Below, in pieces: positions 7,523 through 15,902 of a stretch of 33,673 bases of DNA. Both the position numbers and the translations under genes were made by a program. The notes beneath the pieces were generated by a model that was given only the letters and a program-made list of their open reading frames with translations, ran no database searches and was not told where the DNA came from. The stretch is from positions 1-33,673 of the forward strand of contig JAAYHJ010000032.1 of NCBI GenBank assembly GCA_012735465.1. The letters are read 5' to 3'. Position 1 is the first letter of the stretch, and every line of letters starts with the position of its first letter. The DNA is from Clostridiaceae bacterium. GTDB taxonomy: Bacteria; Bacillota; Clostridia; SK-Y3.

Positions 7523-9457
7523 TTACGCCTCCTGTAATTCCTGTAATTCTTCCCACTCATTATAGAGTTCCCCTAACTTTTCTTTTAATTCGCTAATTTT
7601 ATTGGTAAGCTCCAACACCTTTTCATGATCCGAATATATTTCCGGGCTGCATAATTGCTGTTCCATATCTTCAATTTCATTTTCACAGTTATAAATTTCT
7701 TCTTCTATCATGCTAATCCTTCTTTGAATCCTGCGTTCATTGGCCTTTTTTTCTTTTTGCCTCAGGTACTCCTGCTTGCCGGAAGAATCCTCTTCTCCCC
7801 GGGAGGATTGTTTCTTTTCAACATTTTGTCCGGCAGACATGCTTTTTTGTCTCTTTTTTTCAGCATAATAATCATAATTGCCCAGGTACTCAATAATTCC
7901 ATTGGGAGTCAATTCAAAAATACGCGTTGCAATTTTATTTATAAAATAGCGGTCATGGGAGATAACAAACAAGGTTCCTTCATAATCGGACAGGGCATTT
8001 TCCAATGCTTCCCTTGAAGGAATATCCAGGTGATTGGTAGGTTCATCCAGTATAAGCAAATTGGCTTTGGACAACATCAGCTTAACCAGGGCCACCCGGC
8101 CTTTTTCTCCCCCGCTTAAGGTGGAAATGGTCTTAAAAACATCATCCCCCTGGAAAAGAAAAGCCGCCAATGCATTGCGTATTTCTGTCTGAGTCATTTC
8201 AGGATTGGCATCCCATACCTCGTCTATTACCGTATTGTCAATATCAATATCCGACTGCTCCTGGTCATAATATCCCGGAACAACATTGGTCCCCCAACGA
8301 ATGGTACCGCTGTCGCAATCCACTTTGTTTAGCAGTATCTTAAAAAGGGTTGTCTTTCCGGTTCCGTTTCCTCCCAGTAAGAATACCCGGTCTCCTTTAC
8401 GAATACTAAATTCGATATTATGGAAAAGGTGGTTATTCCCATAGGATTTGGACAGGTTTTCCACCGATAAAACATCATTTCCGCTTTTTATCCTTGTTTC
8501 AAAGGTAAACCGTATGGGTTCCGGGAGCTCCCCGGGTTTTTCAACCCTTTTCATTTTCTCCAGGGACTTTTCCCTGCTTTCGGCAGCTCTTATATTCCTT
8601 TCCCGGTTCCACCGCCTTTGCTGCTCAATAATTGCCTGTATCCTGGCAATTTCTTTTTCCTGAAGGGTATATTCTTTCCACTGCTGTTGTCTTAATTCTT
8701 CTTTACGCTTTACATAAAAAGAATAATTCCCCATGTAGACGGTTGATTTGCCCTTTTCCAGCTCAATTATCTTGTTGACAACCTTATCAAGAAAAAAGCG
8801 GTCATGGGAAATGATGAAAACACTTCCCGAATAGGAAGATAAAAAGTTCTCCAGCCATTCTATTGATTCAATGTCCAGATGATTTGTCGGCTCATCCAAA
8901 AGCAAAAGCCGGGGGTTTTGAAGCAGCAGCTTTGCAAGGGCAACCCTTGTTTTCTGCCCACCGCTCAAATGCTTGATAGGCAACACAAACTGTTCATCTT
9001 TAAAACCAAGCCCCATCAAAACTGCACGTATATGACTTGTGTACCCATACCCGTTTTTTTCTTTAAACAGCTCGCATAATTCTGCGTGCTGCCGTATTAA
9101 ACGGTTCAATTCCGGGCCGGGAGCAGTCTTTTCCATTTCATGTTCAAGGGCTTTTATTTCTTGTTCCATTTCAATAAGCGGTGCGAAAATCTCCAACAGC
9201 TCATCCCATATGCTTTTTTCCGAATCCACTATATAGTTTTGCGCCATGTATCCAATTGTTACATCCCTGGACAGGTACAGTTCTCCTGAGTCGGGTACCA
9301 CTTCTCCGACAATTATTTTAAAAAGAGTGGATTTGCCGGCTCCATTGACCCCAACCAGTCCTACCCTTTCCTTATCCTGTATATGAAAAGAGACATCTTC
9401 CAGAACCTTATCCAATCCAAAGGATTTTGATATATTGCTACAGCTAAATATTATCAT
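7523..9457 (-). CDS. ABC-F family ATPase with C-terminal coiled coil
   Basis: A 644-residue soluble twin-ATPase without membrane segments. Cassette 1 has GVNGAGKST (36-44), LSGGQK and LLLLDEPTNHLD; cassette 2 has GGNGTGKTT, LSGGEKGRVAL and LLILDEPTNHLD. The linker between them is the charged Arg/Lys/Gln-rich segment (around residue 250-310) that contacts the ribosomal P-site tRNA in ABC-F proteins. The last 90 residues are a Glu/Lys-rich coiled coil, as in the B. subtilis YdiF group. Family members act on ribosomes as translation factors or antibiotic-protection proteins; which applies here is not decidable from sequence. The start has AGGAG and AAGGATAA upstream. It appears to lead the galT-galK operon. 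Confidence 0.92.
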   Translation of the reverse strand: MIIFSCSNISKSFGLDKVLEDVSFHIQDKERVGLVGVNGAGKSTLFKIIVGEVVPDSGELYLSRDVTIGYMAQNYIVDSEKSIWDELLEIFAPLIEMEQEIKALEHEMEKTAPGPELNRLIRQHAELCELFKEKNGYGYTSHIRAVLMGLGFKDEQFVLPIKHLSGGQKTRVALAKLLLQNPRLLLLDEPTNHLDIESIEWLENFLSSYSGSVFIISHDRFFLDKVVNKIIELEKGKSTVYMGNYSFYVKRKEELRQQQWKEYTLQEKEIARIQAIIEQQRRWNRERNIRAAESREKSLEKMKRVEKPGELPEPIRFTFETRIKSGNDVLSVENLSKSYGNNHLFHNIEFSIRKGDRVFLLGGNGTGKTTLFKILLNKVDCDSGTIRWGTNVVPGYYDQEQSDIDIDNTVIDEVWDANPEMTQTEIRNALAAFLFQGDDVFKTISTLSGGEKGRVALVKLMLSKANLLILDEPTNHLDIPSREALENALSDYEGTLFVISHDRYFINKIATRIFELTPNGIIEYLGNYDYYAEKKRQKSMSAGQNVEKKQSSRGEEDSSGKQEYLRQKEKKANERRIQRRISMIEEEIYNCENEIEDMEQQLCSPEIYSDHEKVLELTNKISELKEKLGELYNEWEELQELQEA

Positions 9458-9644
9458 TTATCCTTAACTCCTCATATATAAATGTGCAATTTTTTCATGT
9501 TTCCATAGATGTACATTTATTCACATTAAAAGTATAACATAAAAGAAAACACCGGTAAACATACAGTAGATCGTTGAAAAAATGTATATTTCTCCTTTGC
9601 AAAGCAAATAGCTATATTGAAAATTGTTTTAAGGAGGGAAAAGA

Positions 9645-9788
9645 ATGGGCTGCAACTCAAAAAACAAAAAGAATAAATCCAAATCTTCTGTAAATCCTGC
9701 AGTAAACAATGACCAGCTTGGTGAAAATGCATCGGAAGAATACAAGAGCGAAGATTATACAAACGCATCACAAAGGGTTAAAAAATAA
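9645..9788 (+). CDS. Small hydrophilic protein, 47 residues, function unknown
   Basis: A short frame of 47 codons starts MGCNSKNKKNKSK and ends ASQRVKK. It has a near-perfect ribosome-binding site (AAGGAGGG, 6 nt before ATG) and an intrinsic terminator directly at its stop codon. It is Lys/Asn/Ser-rich at the N-terminus and Glu-rich in the middle, has no membrane segment, and its single Cys is at residue 3. It is the only plus-strand gene in the first 16 kb, between minus-strand topB and the ABC-F gene. I do not recognise the family. It is not an alpha/beta-type SASP, but size and composition would fit a small sporulation-associated protein; that is a guess. Confidence 0.72.
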   Translation: MGCNSKNKKNKSKSSVNPAVNNDQLGENASEEYKSEDYTNASQRVKK

Positions 9789-9817
9789 CGTGGCAGGGGC
9801 AAGCCTGCCTCGTTTTT
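9788..9817 (+). terminator. Bidirectional terminator between small gene and topB
   Basis: Hairpin with arms ACG-T-GGCAGG and CCTGCC-T-CGT (one T-T mismatch), followed by TTTTT on the plus strand and by a T-rich run on the minus strand. It serves the 47-codon gene on the plus strand and topB, which ends at 9823, on the minus strand. Confidence 0.88.
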
Positions 9818-9822
9818 ATTGA

Positions 9823-12024
9823 TCATTTCTTCTTCCATTCTGCCAGAGCAGCCGCCAATGCATCTGCCAGTGCAGAATTAATAGGCTCATCAGCCTTTTG
9901 TTTTTTAAGGTAGTTTAGAACATCCCTTTTATTTACACTGCCTTTTTCTTCTTCTTTTCTTTTTTGATATTCGGATACTTTTTCCCGATAACCACAGGAA
10001 CAATAAAAGGTTTTATTTTCTCCTTCCCCGCGTACTTCCATTTTTTTATGGCATTCAGGGCATCTTACATTGGAAATTGTAGCCACCAGTTTACGGTATC
10101 CGCATTTAGGGTCCTGGCAAATATGCATTGTTCCTTTTTTAGCGTTTACCTCCAGCATGAATTTACCGCATTCGGGACAGCGCACCCCAATCATGTTATC
10201 GTGGCGATAGGTCTTTGAACTTGAAATAACATCTGACACAATCTTCATGGTATATTTTTTCATGTTTTCTACAAACTCTTTGGGATTTCCCTTTCCTTTA
10301 CTGATTAAATTCAGTTGCTGTTCCCATTTTGCAGTCAGCTCAGGAGATTTAAGATCGTCAGGAACAAGCTCAATTAATTGTATTCCCTTGGATGTAGGAA
10401 TAATTTGCTTTCCCTTTTTTTCTACATAAAAGCATGTAAATAATCTATCTATAATCTCCGCCCTTGTGGCAGGTGTGCCCAAACCGCTGGCATTTTCAAG
10501 GGTCTCCCGGAGCACCCTATCTTCCACAAACTTCCCCGGGTGTTCCATGGCAGATAATAAAGTGGCTTCCGTGTACCTTGCCGGAGGCTTGGTTTTACCG
10601 TTTATCACCTTAACGGAAAGTATCTTTAGAACATCTCCCTTTTTAAACACGGGAAGGATTTGATGCTGTTCATCCTCTTCATTTTCATCATCTTCCACAT
10701 TGGCCTGTCCTTCATAAAGGGCCTTCCAGCCCTTTTCCTTAACAACCTTTCCCTTCGCATAAAAGGTTTCCCCCGCCGCCTCAATGGTAATAGTTGTCTG
10801 TTCATATTCGAAGGGCCGGCTAAGCACTGCAATAAACCGTTTTATAACCAAATCATATATATTTCTTTCTTCCGTATTAAAAGCATTTAAGTCTACATAC
10901 TGCTCGGTAGGAATAATTGCATGGTGATCCGAAACCTTGCTGTCATCCACAAACCTCTTGGTCACATTTGGCTTGTTCTTCATAACAGAACGCACCATGG
11001 CGGCATAGGGACCTACCGATATGCTTTTTAGCCTTTCCGGCAAAGTAGGTACAATGTCCTGGGTTATATACCTGGAATCGGTTCTGGGATAAGTAAGTAC
11101 CTTGTGATGCTCATAAAGCCTTTGCATAATGGCCAGCGTCTGCTTGGCAGAATATCCATACCGCTTGTTGGCATCCCTTTGCAGTTCGGTTAAATCGTAT
11201 GCCAGGGGCGGCAGTTCTTTTTTGGCTTCCCTTTTTACATCCACCACCTTGCCTGCCTGGCCGCTCACCTTTGATACAATTGCGTCTGCCTGCTCCTTTT
11301 TGTTCATGCGTACCTGGCCGGTTTTTTTATCCCGCCACCGGGCAGTAAACCCATTTAACACGATATCCACCGTCCAGTAATCCTGGGGTTTAAAGTTTTT
11401 TATCTCGTTTTCCCTTTGCACAATCATTGCCAATGTGGGGGTTTGCACCCTTCCTGCCGAAAGCTGGGCATTATACTTGCACGTAAGCGCCCTGGTTATG
11501 TTAAGACCCACCAGCCAATCGGCTTCTGCCCGGCACTGGGCAGACATGTATAAAGGATAATAATCGGAAGCAGGCTTTAAATTGGCAAAACCTTCTTTAA
11601 CTGCTCTATCCGTTTGGGAAGAAATCCATAACCGTTTTATGCTTTTTTTAAACCCTGCCTTTTCAATTATCCAACGGGCTACAAGTTCTCCTTCACGTCC
11701 TGCGTCCGTGGCAATCACCAATTCATCCACATCCGGCCTTTTCATTAAGTTCCGGATAATACCAAACTGCTTGGATGTTTCCTTTATGACAACCAAATCC
11801 ATTTTCCTTGGAAGCATTGGGAGGTCTTCCAATTTCCAGGTCTTGTATTTTGCATCGTACACCTCCGGATCCGCCAAAGTAACCAAATGTCCCAATGCCC
11901 ACGTTACAATGTATTTAGAACCTTCCATATATCCGTTTTCCTTGTGATTGCAACCTAATACTCTGGCTATATCCCGTCCTACAGATGGTTTTTCTGCCAA
12001 TACCAATATTTTTCCCATAAACAT
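9823..12024 (-). CDS. topB: DNA topoisomerase III (type IA)
   Basis: Type IA topoisomerase that decatenates and relaxes DNA through a 5'-phosphotyrosine. The 733-residue protein has an N-terminal TOPRIM domain (ILVLAEKPSVGRDIA, then VIATDAGREGE with its acidic residues). The central domain has SAGRVQTPTLAMIV and the catalytic tyrosine in VLTYPRTDSRYI. After the core, two cysteine clusters (VRCPECGKFMLE...CQDPKCGY and VRCPECHKKMEV...CSCGY) form C-terminal zinc-ribbon domains, and the tail is charged and alanine-rich. ATG at 12024 has GAGG 5 nt upstream; a second ATG two codons on is possible. It is monocistronic, with its own promoter and terminator. Confidence 0.95.
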   Translation of the reverse strand: MFMGKILVLAEKPSVGRDIARVLGCNHKENGYMEGSKYIVTWALGHLVTLADPEVYDAKYKTWKLEDLPMLPRKMDLVVIKETSKQFGIIRNLMKRPDVDELVIATDAGREGELVARWIIEKAGFKKSIKRLWISSQTDRAVKEGFANLKPASDYYPLYMSAQCRAEADWLVGLNITRALTCKYNAQLSAGRVQTPTLAMIVQRENEIKNFKPQDYWTVDIVLNGFTARWRDKKTGQVRMNKKEQADAIVSKVSGQAGKVVDVKREAKKELPPLAYDLTELQRDANKRYGYSAKQTLAIMQRLYEHHKVLTYPRTDSRYITQDIVPTLPERLKSISVGPYAAMVRSVMKNKPNVTKRFVDDSKVSDHHAIIPTEQYVDLNAFNTEERNIYDLVIKRFIAVLSRPFEYEQTTITIEAAGETFYAKGKVVKEKGWKALYEGQANVEDDENEEDEQHQILPVFKKGDVLKILSVKVINGKTKPPARYTEATLLSAMEHPGKFVEDRVLRETLENASGLGTPATRAEIIDRLFTCFYVEKKGKQIIPTSKGIQLIELVPDDLKSPELTAKWEQQLNLISKGKGNPKEFVENMKKYTMKIVSDVISSSKTYRHDNMIGVRCPECGKFMLEVNAKKGTMHICQDPKCGYRKLVATISNVRCPECHKKMEVRGEGENKTFYCSCGYREKVSEYQKRKEEEKGSVNKRDVLNYLKKQKADEPINSALADALAAALAEWKKK

Positions 12025-12041
12025 ACAGTCCTCTCGTTAGT

Positions 12042-12071
12042 TTTATATATTTAATAAGTTGTGGATTTCAA
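12042..12071 (-). promoter_or_regulatory. Probable topB promoter with adjacent 14-bp palindrome
   Basis: On the minus strand TTGAAA (12066-12071) is followed after 16-18 bp by TATATA/TATAAA (12042-12049), about 20 nt before the topB start. Directly upstream of the -35 lies the perfect palindrome AACAATATATTGTT (12074-12087), placed like an operator. Confidence 0.45.
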
Positions 12072-12107
12072 ATAACAATATATTGTTTATTCTTACATTG
12101 TATATCA

Positions 12108-13088
12108 TTATAACACAAAGGAAAAAATTTTTTGTAAGCTTTTTTTATCGCGAACCAACCATTCAATAAAGGCTATGTAGTATTTTGTTATGGGATAAAA
12201 CAAAACCGCGCTTAAAATATTAAACAATGTATGGGTATTTGCAATTAGCCTTGTCTTATCCTGTCCCAGTATTGCTGTCACATATTCCACCAGTCTTATA
12301 AACGGTCCAAGAAATATCAAAACTATTATTACACCAATAATATTGTAAAGGGTATGGGCCCATGCCACCCTTTTTGCAGCAGTGCTTGTGCCTATACTTG
12401 CAATTTGGGCGGTTGCACAAGTACCGATATTATCCCCCATTGTAAGCAGTACTGCACATTCAATGTCGATAAGCCCTGCATTAAACAGTACAATGGTTAA
12501 CCCGACCGTTGCGCTGCTGCTTTGAACCAGCATGGTGGTAAACAAACCTACCCATAGAGCCAACATAGGGTTATTCCCAAGCGTTGTAAACATATTGTAG
12601 AAAAATTCACTTTCTCTAATATAGGGTACGCTGGCATTTAACAGGCTTAAACCGGTAAAAAGAAACCCAAATCCTAAAATGGAAAGTCCGATATGTTTCA
12701 TGGAAGACGACTGACAAAAGGAAGCTAAAACCATTCCAATTATGATGGCAGGAAAAGCCATATCCGACAGGTGAAATGACATCAACTGGACGGTAACGGT
12801 AGTACCTATATTGGTACCATAAATGATGCCTATTGCCTGGGACAGGGTCATTAAGCGTGCATTTACCAGACCTACCGTCATTACCATGATTGCGGTACTG
12901 CTTTGTACAAGCGCAGTTATAACGGTACCGGAAATCATTGAAGATAAGGTGTTTCCGGTAAAAATCTTCAATGTCCTTTTTATTTTTTCCGTATTAGCCC
13001 CCTCAAGCCCTTCACCCATCCATTTTACTCCTTGCATAAGTGCAGTCGTTCCGCATAGTAAATAGAACAGGATAGTGACCGTCGTCAT
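12108..13088 (-). CDS. Na/Pi-cotransporter family protein without PhoU tail
   Basis: A 326-residue membrane protein of the sodium-dependent phosphate cotransporter family (PF02690). It contains the two inverted family repeats, each with the QSSS-type motif: ALVQSSTAIMVMTVGLVNA near residue 60 and MLVQSSSATVGLTIVLFNAG near residue 190. The motifs GTNIGTT and GDNIGTC follow. About eight membrane segments are visible. Many bacterial homologues carry a cytoplasmic PhoU-like extension; here the protein ends after the membrane part. The frame is open 19 codons further upstream, but the start at 13088, with GGAG and AGAGG upstream, is favoured. It stands alone, 80 nt upstream of topB in the same direction. 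The transported ion is inferred from family only. Confidence 0.88.
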   Translation of the reverse strand: MTTVTILFYLLCGTTALMQGVKWMGEGLEGANTEKIKRTLKIFTGNTLSSMISGTVITALVQSSTAIMVMTVGLVNARLMTLSQAIGIIYGTNIGTTVTVQLMSFHLSDMAFPAIIIGMVLASFCQSSSMKHIGLSILGFGFLFTGLSLLNASVPYIRESEFFYNMFTTLGNNPMLALWVGLFTTMLVQSSSATVGLTIVLFNAGLIDIECAVLLTMGDNIGTCATAQIASIGTSTAAKRVAWAHTLYNIIGVIIVLIFLGPFIRLVEYVTAILGQDKTRLIANTHTLFNILSAVLFYPITKYYIAFIEWLVRDKKSLQKIFSFVL

Positions 13089-13200
13089 TTTATTATTCCT
13101 CTCCTTCTTTGAAAGGTAAAATAAAGGTGTCTTTTGGATGTGCATAACAGGATTTACTATGAAGATACGCTGTTTTTTTAAAAATAGAACAAAATGGGCA

Positions 13201-13240
13201 TAAAAAAAGCAAGTAAAAGCATATTAAAATGCCTACTTGC
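13201..13240 (-). terminator. Intrinsic terminator after DUF4397 gene
   Basis: Stem GCAAGTA/TACTTGC with a nested GCAT/ATGC, followed on the minus strand by a run of seven T. It lies 30 nt past the stop of the DUF4397 gene. Confidence 0.88.
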
Positions 13241-13269
13241 TCAAATAATTCTTTTCATGATAAAAATAA

Positions 13270-13920
13270 TTAAACCTGAATATAACTGTTACCATCCAAG
13301 GGAATCACTACCTGCAGCGGTGGTGTTCCTCCTTCCAGGCCAATAGCATAAATGGTATAAAATCTATTTGCTCTTAAATTAATATTAGGAACATAAAGAA
13401 TATTTCTGTCCGTTCCGGCCGGTCTCAGATAAAAAACATACGTACCGGGGTCTATAGCCATATAATCCGTCACCTGCTTATAGGCTACATTGGAAAACAG
13501 TTTGGTGCCATTTGACAACACCAAGTCCACATTAGGAGTGTTTGGCGCCAGATGCCCAAACCTTATAAATAGTTTTCCCGGAGGAATAGGCCGAATGGGT
13601 TCAAATATCGGGAGCAGCCCCAGGTCTGCAAATCTTCCCACAATAGCAATCGTGTGAATAGACCGGGCAGGAATATCTATATTTTCAGTAAATACCGGAC
13701 GGTCTCTTCTCCCCGCCGGGAATATTTGAATGTTTATCCTTCCGGCTGTAATCAGTATATAGGGCGTAAAACTTCTATAAGTAAGATTCCTGGCAATTAT
13801 ATTATTGTTTACATAAACATCCACTGCCTGAGTATCCGGTGACGCATGAAACATTCTTATATATGCAGGTGCCGGATTGCTGACGTAAAAATTGTTTGTA
13901 TAAAATGGGTAATAAAACAT
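13270..13920 (-). CDS. DUF4397 protein, two tandem repeats
   Basis: A 216-residue beta-rich protein made of two DUF4397-type repeats. Repeat 1 is about residues 19-105 (YIRMFHASPDTQAVDVYVNN, then PYILITAGRINIQIFPAG). Repeat 2 is about 115-205 (FIRFGHLAPNTPNVDLVLSNG, then YMAIDPGTYVFYLRPAG). There is no signal peptide; the N-terminus is Tyr/Phe/Asn-rich (MFYYPFYTNNFYVSN), like several spore-coat proteins. A GTG three codons upstream lies inside the ribosome-binding site, so the ATG at 13920 is preferred. The upstream region has a sigma-E/K-like -10 (CATACAAT). Function is unknown; a spore-surface role is my inference from the N-terminus and promoter. Confidence 0.85.
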   Translation of the reverse strand: MFYYPFYTNNFYVSNPAPAYIRMFHASPDTQAVDVYVNNNIIARNLTYRSFTPYILITAGRINIQIFPAGRRDRPVFTENIDIPARSIHTIAIVGRFADLGLLPIFEPIRPIPPGKLFIRFGHLAPNTPNVDLVLSNGTKLFSNVAYKQVTDYMAIDPGTYVFYLRPAGTDRNILYVPNINLRANRFYTIYAIGLEGGTPPLQVVIPLDGNSYIQV

Positions 13921-13950
13921 GGAATTCACCCTTTCACATATATTTATTAC

Positions 13951-13978
13951 ATTGTATGCGAAAGGATGACGGTAAGTT
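13951..13978 (-). promoter_or_regulatory. Possible mother-cell sporulation promoter (sigma-E/K type)
   Basis: On the minus strand CATACAAT (13951-13958) equals the sigma-E -10 consensus and is close to the sigma-K -10. AACT (13975-13978) lies 16 bp upstream, as for a sigma-K -35. There is no good sigma-A promoter here. The -10 is 30 nt before the start codon. Short motifs like this arise by chance, so confidence is modest. Confidence 0.35.
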
Positions 13979-14000
13979 CACATAATTTAATTTGCAGTCT

Positions 14001-14028
14001 AAAAAAAGACCACATATGGCTATGTGGC
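14001..14028 (-). terminator. Intrinsic terminator after MBL-fold gene
   Basis: Stem CCACAT/ATGTGG with a 6-nt loop, followed on the minus strand by TCTTTTTTT. It begins 8 nt past the stop of the MBL-fold lipoprotein gene. Confidence 0.85.
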
Positions 14029-14035
14029 TGTATGA

Positions 14036-14938
14036 TTATTCTTTTTTCACTTCCACTGTCTTACCATCACTGGAGGCAATAATGGTACCGCTTTCATCGG
14101 TTCTGAAAATCTCTATGCCTTTTTCCGATAATTTCTTCATCGTTTCCCTATGAGGATGTCCGTAGCTGTTATCCTTTCCTACACAAATAACCGCATACTG
14201 AGGCGATACAGCTTCCAGGAAAGAATCTGAAGTTGAAGTGCTGCTGCCATGATGTCCTACCTTAAGCACATCGGATTTTAGGCTGTTTGTAATTTGCCCA
14301 CTATTTTTCAATATGTCCGCCTCGGATTCCTCTTCAGCATCACCGGTAAACATAAAAGATGTATCCCCATAAACCAGCCGAATAACAATGGATGAATCAT
14401 TTATTTCTTTATAATCTTCCCTATTGGGCGCAAGTATTGTCCATCGCGCTTCCCCCAAGGTATAAGTATCTCCCACCTTTGGAGTCGTAACCTTGAGTCC
14501 TTTATCCGAAATAGCCTGCAATACGTCTTCAAAGGTCTTTGTCGTATTAGCCCTCTTGGGCATAAACACTTGACCAATATCAAAAGCATATATTACCGAA
14601 TCCAGGCTGCCGATATGGTCCTCGTGAGGATGTGTACCTATAACATATTCCAGTCGCTCAATCTTTTTTTCCTCCAAATAATCAATAATAAACTTACTGT
14701 CCGCATTATTTCCTGCATCAATCAGCATTGCTTTTCCGCCCGGTTCCTGTATCAATATGCAGTCTGCCTGCCCCACATCCAGGAAGTGAACCAAAAGCTC
14801 GCCTTGGACTTCTTCCGTTTCCAATGAATCAGGTGCTGTATATTGAATTGTGCAAGAAACCAGAAATAATGCTAAAATAAGTATTATAGCTGTACTAAGA
14901 TATTTAGTACGCATGGTGTTATATATTTTATTAAGCAA
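14036..14938 (-). CDS. Secreted MBL-fold (ComEC/Rec2-type) hydrolase, lipoprotein
   Basis: About 300 residues: a lipoprotein signal (hydrophobic TAIILILALFLVSC, Cys29 of this start), then a metallo-beta-lactamase fold. LLVHFLDVGQADCILIQ is the usual first strand. THPHEDHIGS is the metal-binding HxHxDH motif. FMFTGDAEEE and VLKVGHHGSSTSTS carry further metal ligands, and YGHPH closes the site. This matches the free-standing ComEC/Rec2 C-terminal nuclease-like family, which is cell-surface anchored here. A TTG at 14938, 8 nt after GGAGGT, is the best start. A downstream ATG at 14914 would still include the signal peptide; the open frame 15 nt further upstream overlaps the ribosome-binding site. 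The substrate is unknown; extracellular nucleic acid is plausible. Confidence 0.88.
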   Translation of the reverse strand: MLNKIYNTMRTKYLSTAIILILALFLVSCTIQYTAPDSLETEEVQGELLVHFLDVGQADCILIQEPGGKAMLIDAGNNADSKFIIDYLEEKKIERLEYVIGTHPHEDHIGSLDSVIYAFDIGQVFMPKRANTTKTFEDVLQAISDKGLKVTTPKVGDTYTLGEARWTILAPNREDYKEINDSSIVIRLVYGDTSFMFTGDAEEESEADILKNSGQITNSLKSDVLKVGHHGSSTSTSDSFLEAVSPQYAVICVGKDNSYGHPHRETMKKLSEKGIEIFRTDESGTIIASSDGKTVEVKKE

Positions 14939-14964
14939 AATTATTACCTCCAATTATTTTTTAT

Positions 14965-15034
14965 ATCAGAACTTTTGTCCCTTTCGTTTGATTTCCAACT
15001 TTCACATTTACGGCAGGCACTCCTATTTGTATGT
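14965..15034 (-). pseudogene. Relic matching part of comM/yifB
   Basis: Positions 15010-15034 match 33001-33025, inside the comM gene of this window, at 24 of 25 bases in the same orientation. Weaker similarity continues to about 14965, covering the stretch that in comM encodes the residues after [11 protein letters not shown]. On the minus strand it still reads IQIGVPAV. It has no start, stop or neighbours of its own and lies just upstream of the MBL-fold gene, so it is best read as a decayed duplicate. Confidence 0.55.
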
Positions 15035-15328
15035 ATATTTAGTAGTGGATATGCATGCATTAATATAATTATATCCTCCACCCCCTTATATTGCAATAAA
15101 TTCTAAGTCTACATTCAAACTAAAAACACAACACCATGCAACAAAAACTTCTTAAAAATTTGACAAGTTTTTTTCATAAAAAAGCCCATTTTTCAATGGA
15201 TTTCGAGCTTTATAAATTTTAATTTTCAGAAACTGACTCTCAAACTCCCGCACGGAAAAATTTCTTGCAAAAATATTTGCATAATGCTATCATAATGCTA
15301 TAACTATAGAAATTTAATATATAGGCAC
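15035..15328. other. AT-rich intergenic stretch, no gene recognised
   Basis: No frame with a ribosome-binding site and no convincing promoter. It holds a TTGACA at about 15158 without a matching -10, and a weak hairpin (CCATT/AATGG) near 15190. It separates the comM relic from the left end of the decayed insertion sequence. Confidence 0.5.
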
Positions 15329-15359
15329 TGTAAACTTAAAATGAAAAAGTAGTACTTTG

Positions 15360-15902
15360 CTGATTCAAAGTTCATTCAAAAGAGCTTAAATCTTGCTTTG
15401 TCTTATACCAAGTTTTAAATTGACGAGGGAAAGACTCTGTTACATTACTAGAAATATCACCTTAAAAGCTTTCAACACGAACATGTTATTGTTATTGCCT
15501 AAAACAGTTTTAACAGGAACCTTATAAGCACTGTAACGGTCACTGACAATAGCATCCGGTTGACCTAAGCTTTTTAACAGAATTAAGCAAAGGAACAGCT
15601 TGCTCTGAATCTATATTCCGGAATAATTCTTGCCAAGATAAAACATAGCTAAAGCAGTAATAATATGAACTAGGTAACGCATACGTTCAAAATCAGTCTT
15701 ACCAACTAATTTAGACATAGTCTTTGCCACAACCAGGACAACGAGAATAATATTTGAATTTAGCCTTAGGTTTTTCAGGAGCAAATTAGTGATTGCACTT
15801 ACGGCAAAGATATTTTTGATAACCATCTTTATCTTTGCCATAGTGATAAATAAAATACTTGTCATAGCATTTTAAGCATTCAACAGGTACAATTTTTTGC
15901 AT
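15360..15902 (-). pseudogene. Transposase remnant (zinc ribbon plus DDE-like fragment)
   Basis: From ATG at 15902 the minus strand reads MQKIVPVECLKCYDKYFIYH and continues with KYLCRKCNH, then a stop, then APEKPKAKFKYYSRCPGCGK, so CxxC pairs of an N-terminal zinc ribbon are visible. A shift of frame gives KLVGKTDFERMRYLVHIITA. After a further break, the stretch SLGQPDAIVSDRYSAYKVPV resembles the catalytic core of DDE transposases, and the end resembles the usual NVTESFHRQFKTWYKTK region in mixed frames. The family resembles IS1/IS6-type elements with a zinc ribbon, but I cannot assign it. It cannot make an active protein. Confidence 0.75.

Noticed and set aside
15158-15190. TTGACA as -35 of a liv promoter upstream of the insertion sequence
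   Set aside because: No -10-like hexamer occurs at 16-18 bp; only an A/T run and a weak hairpin follow.
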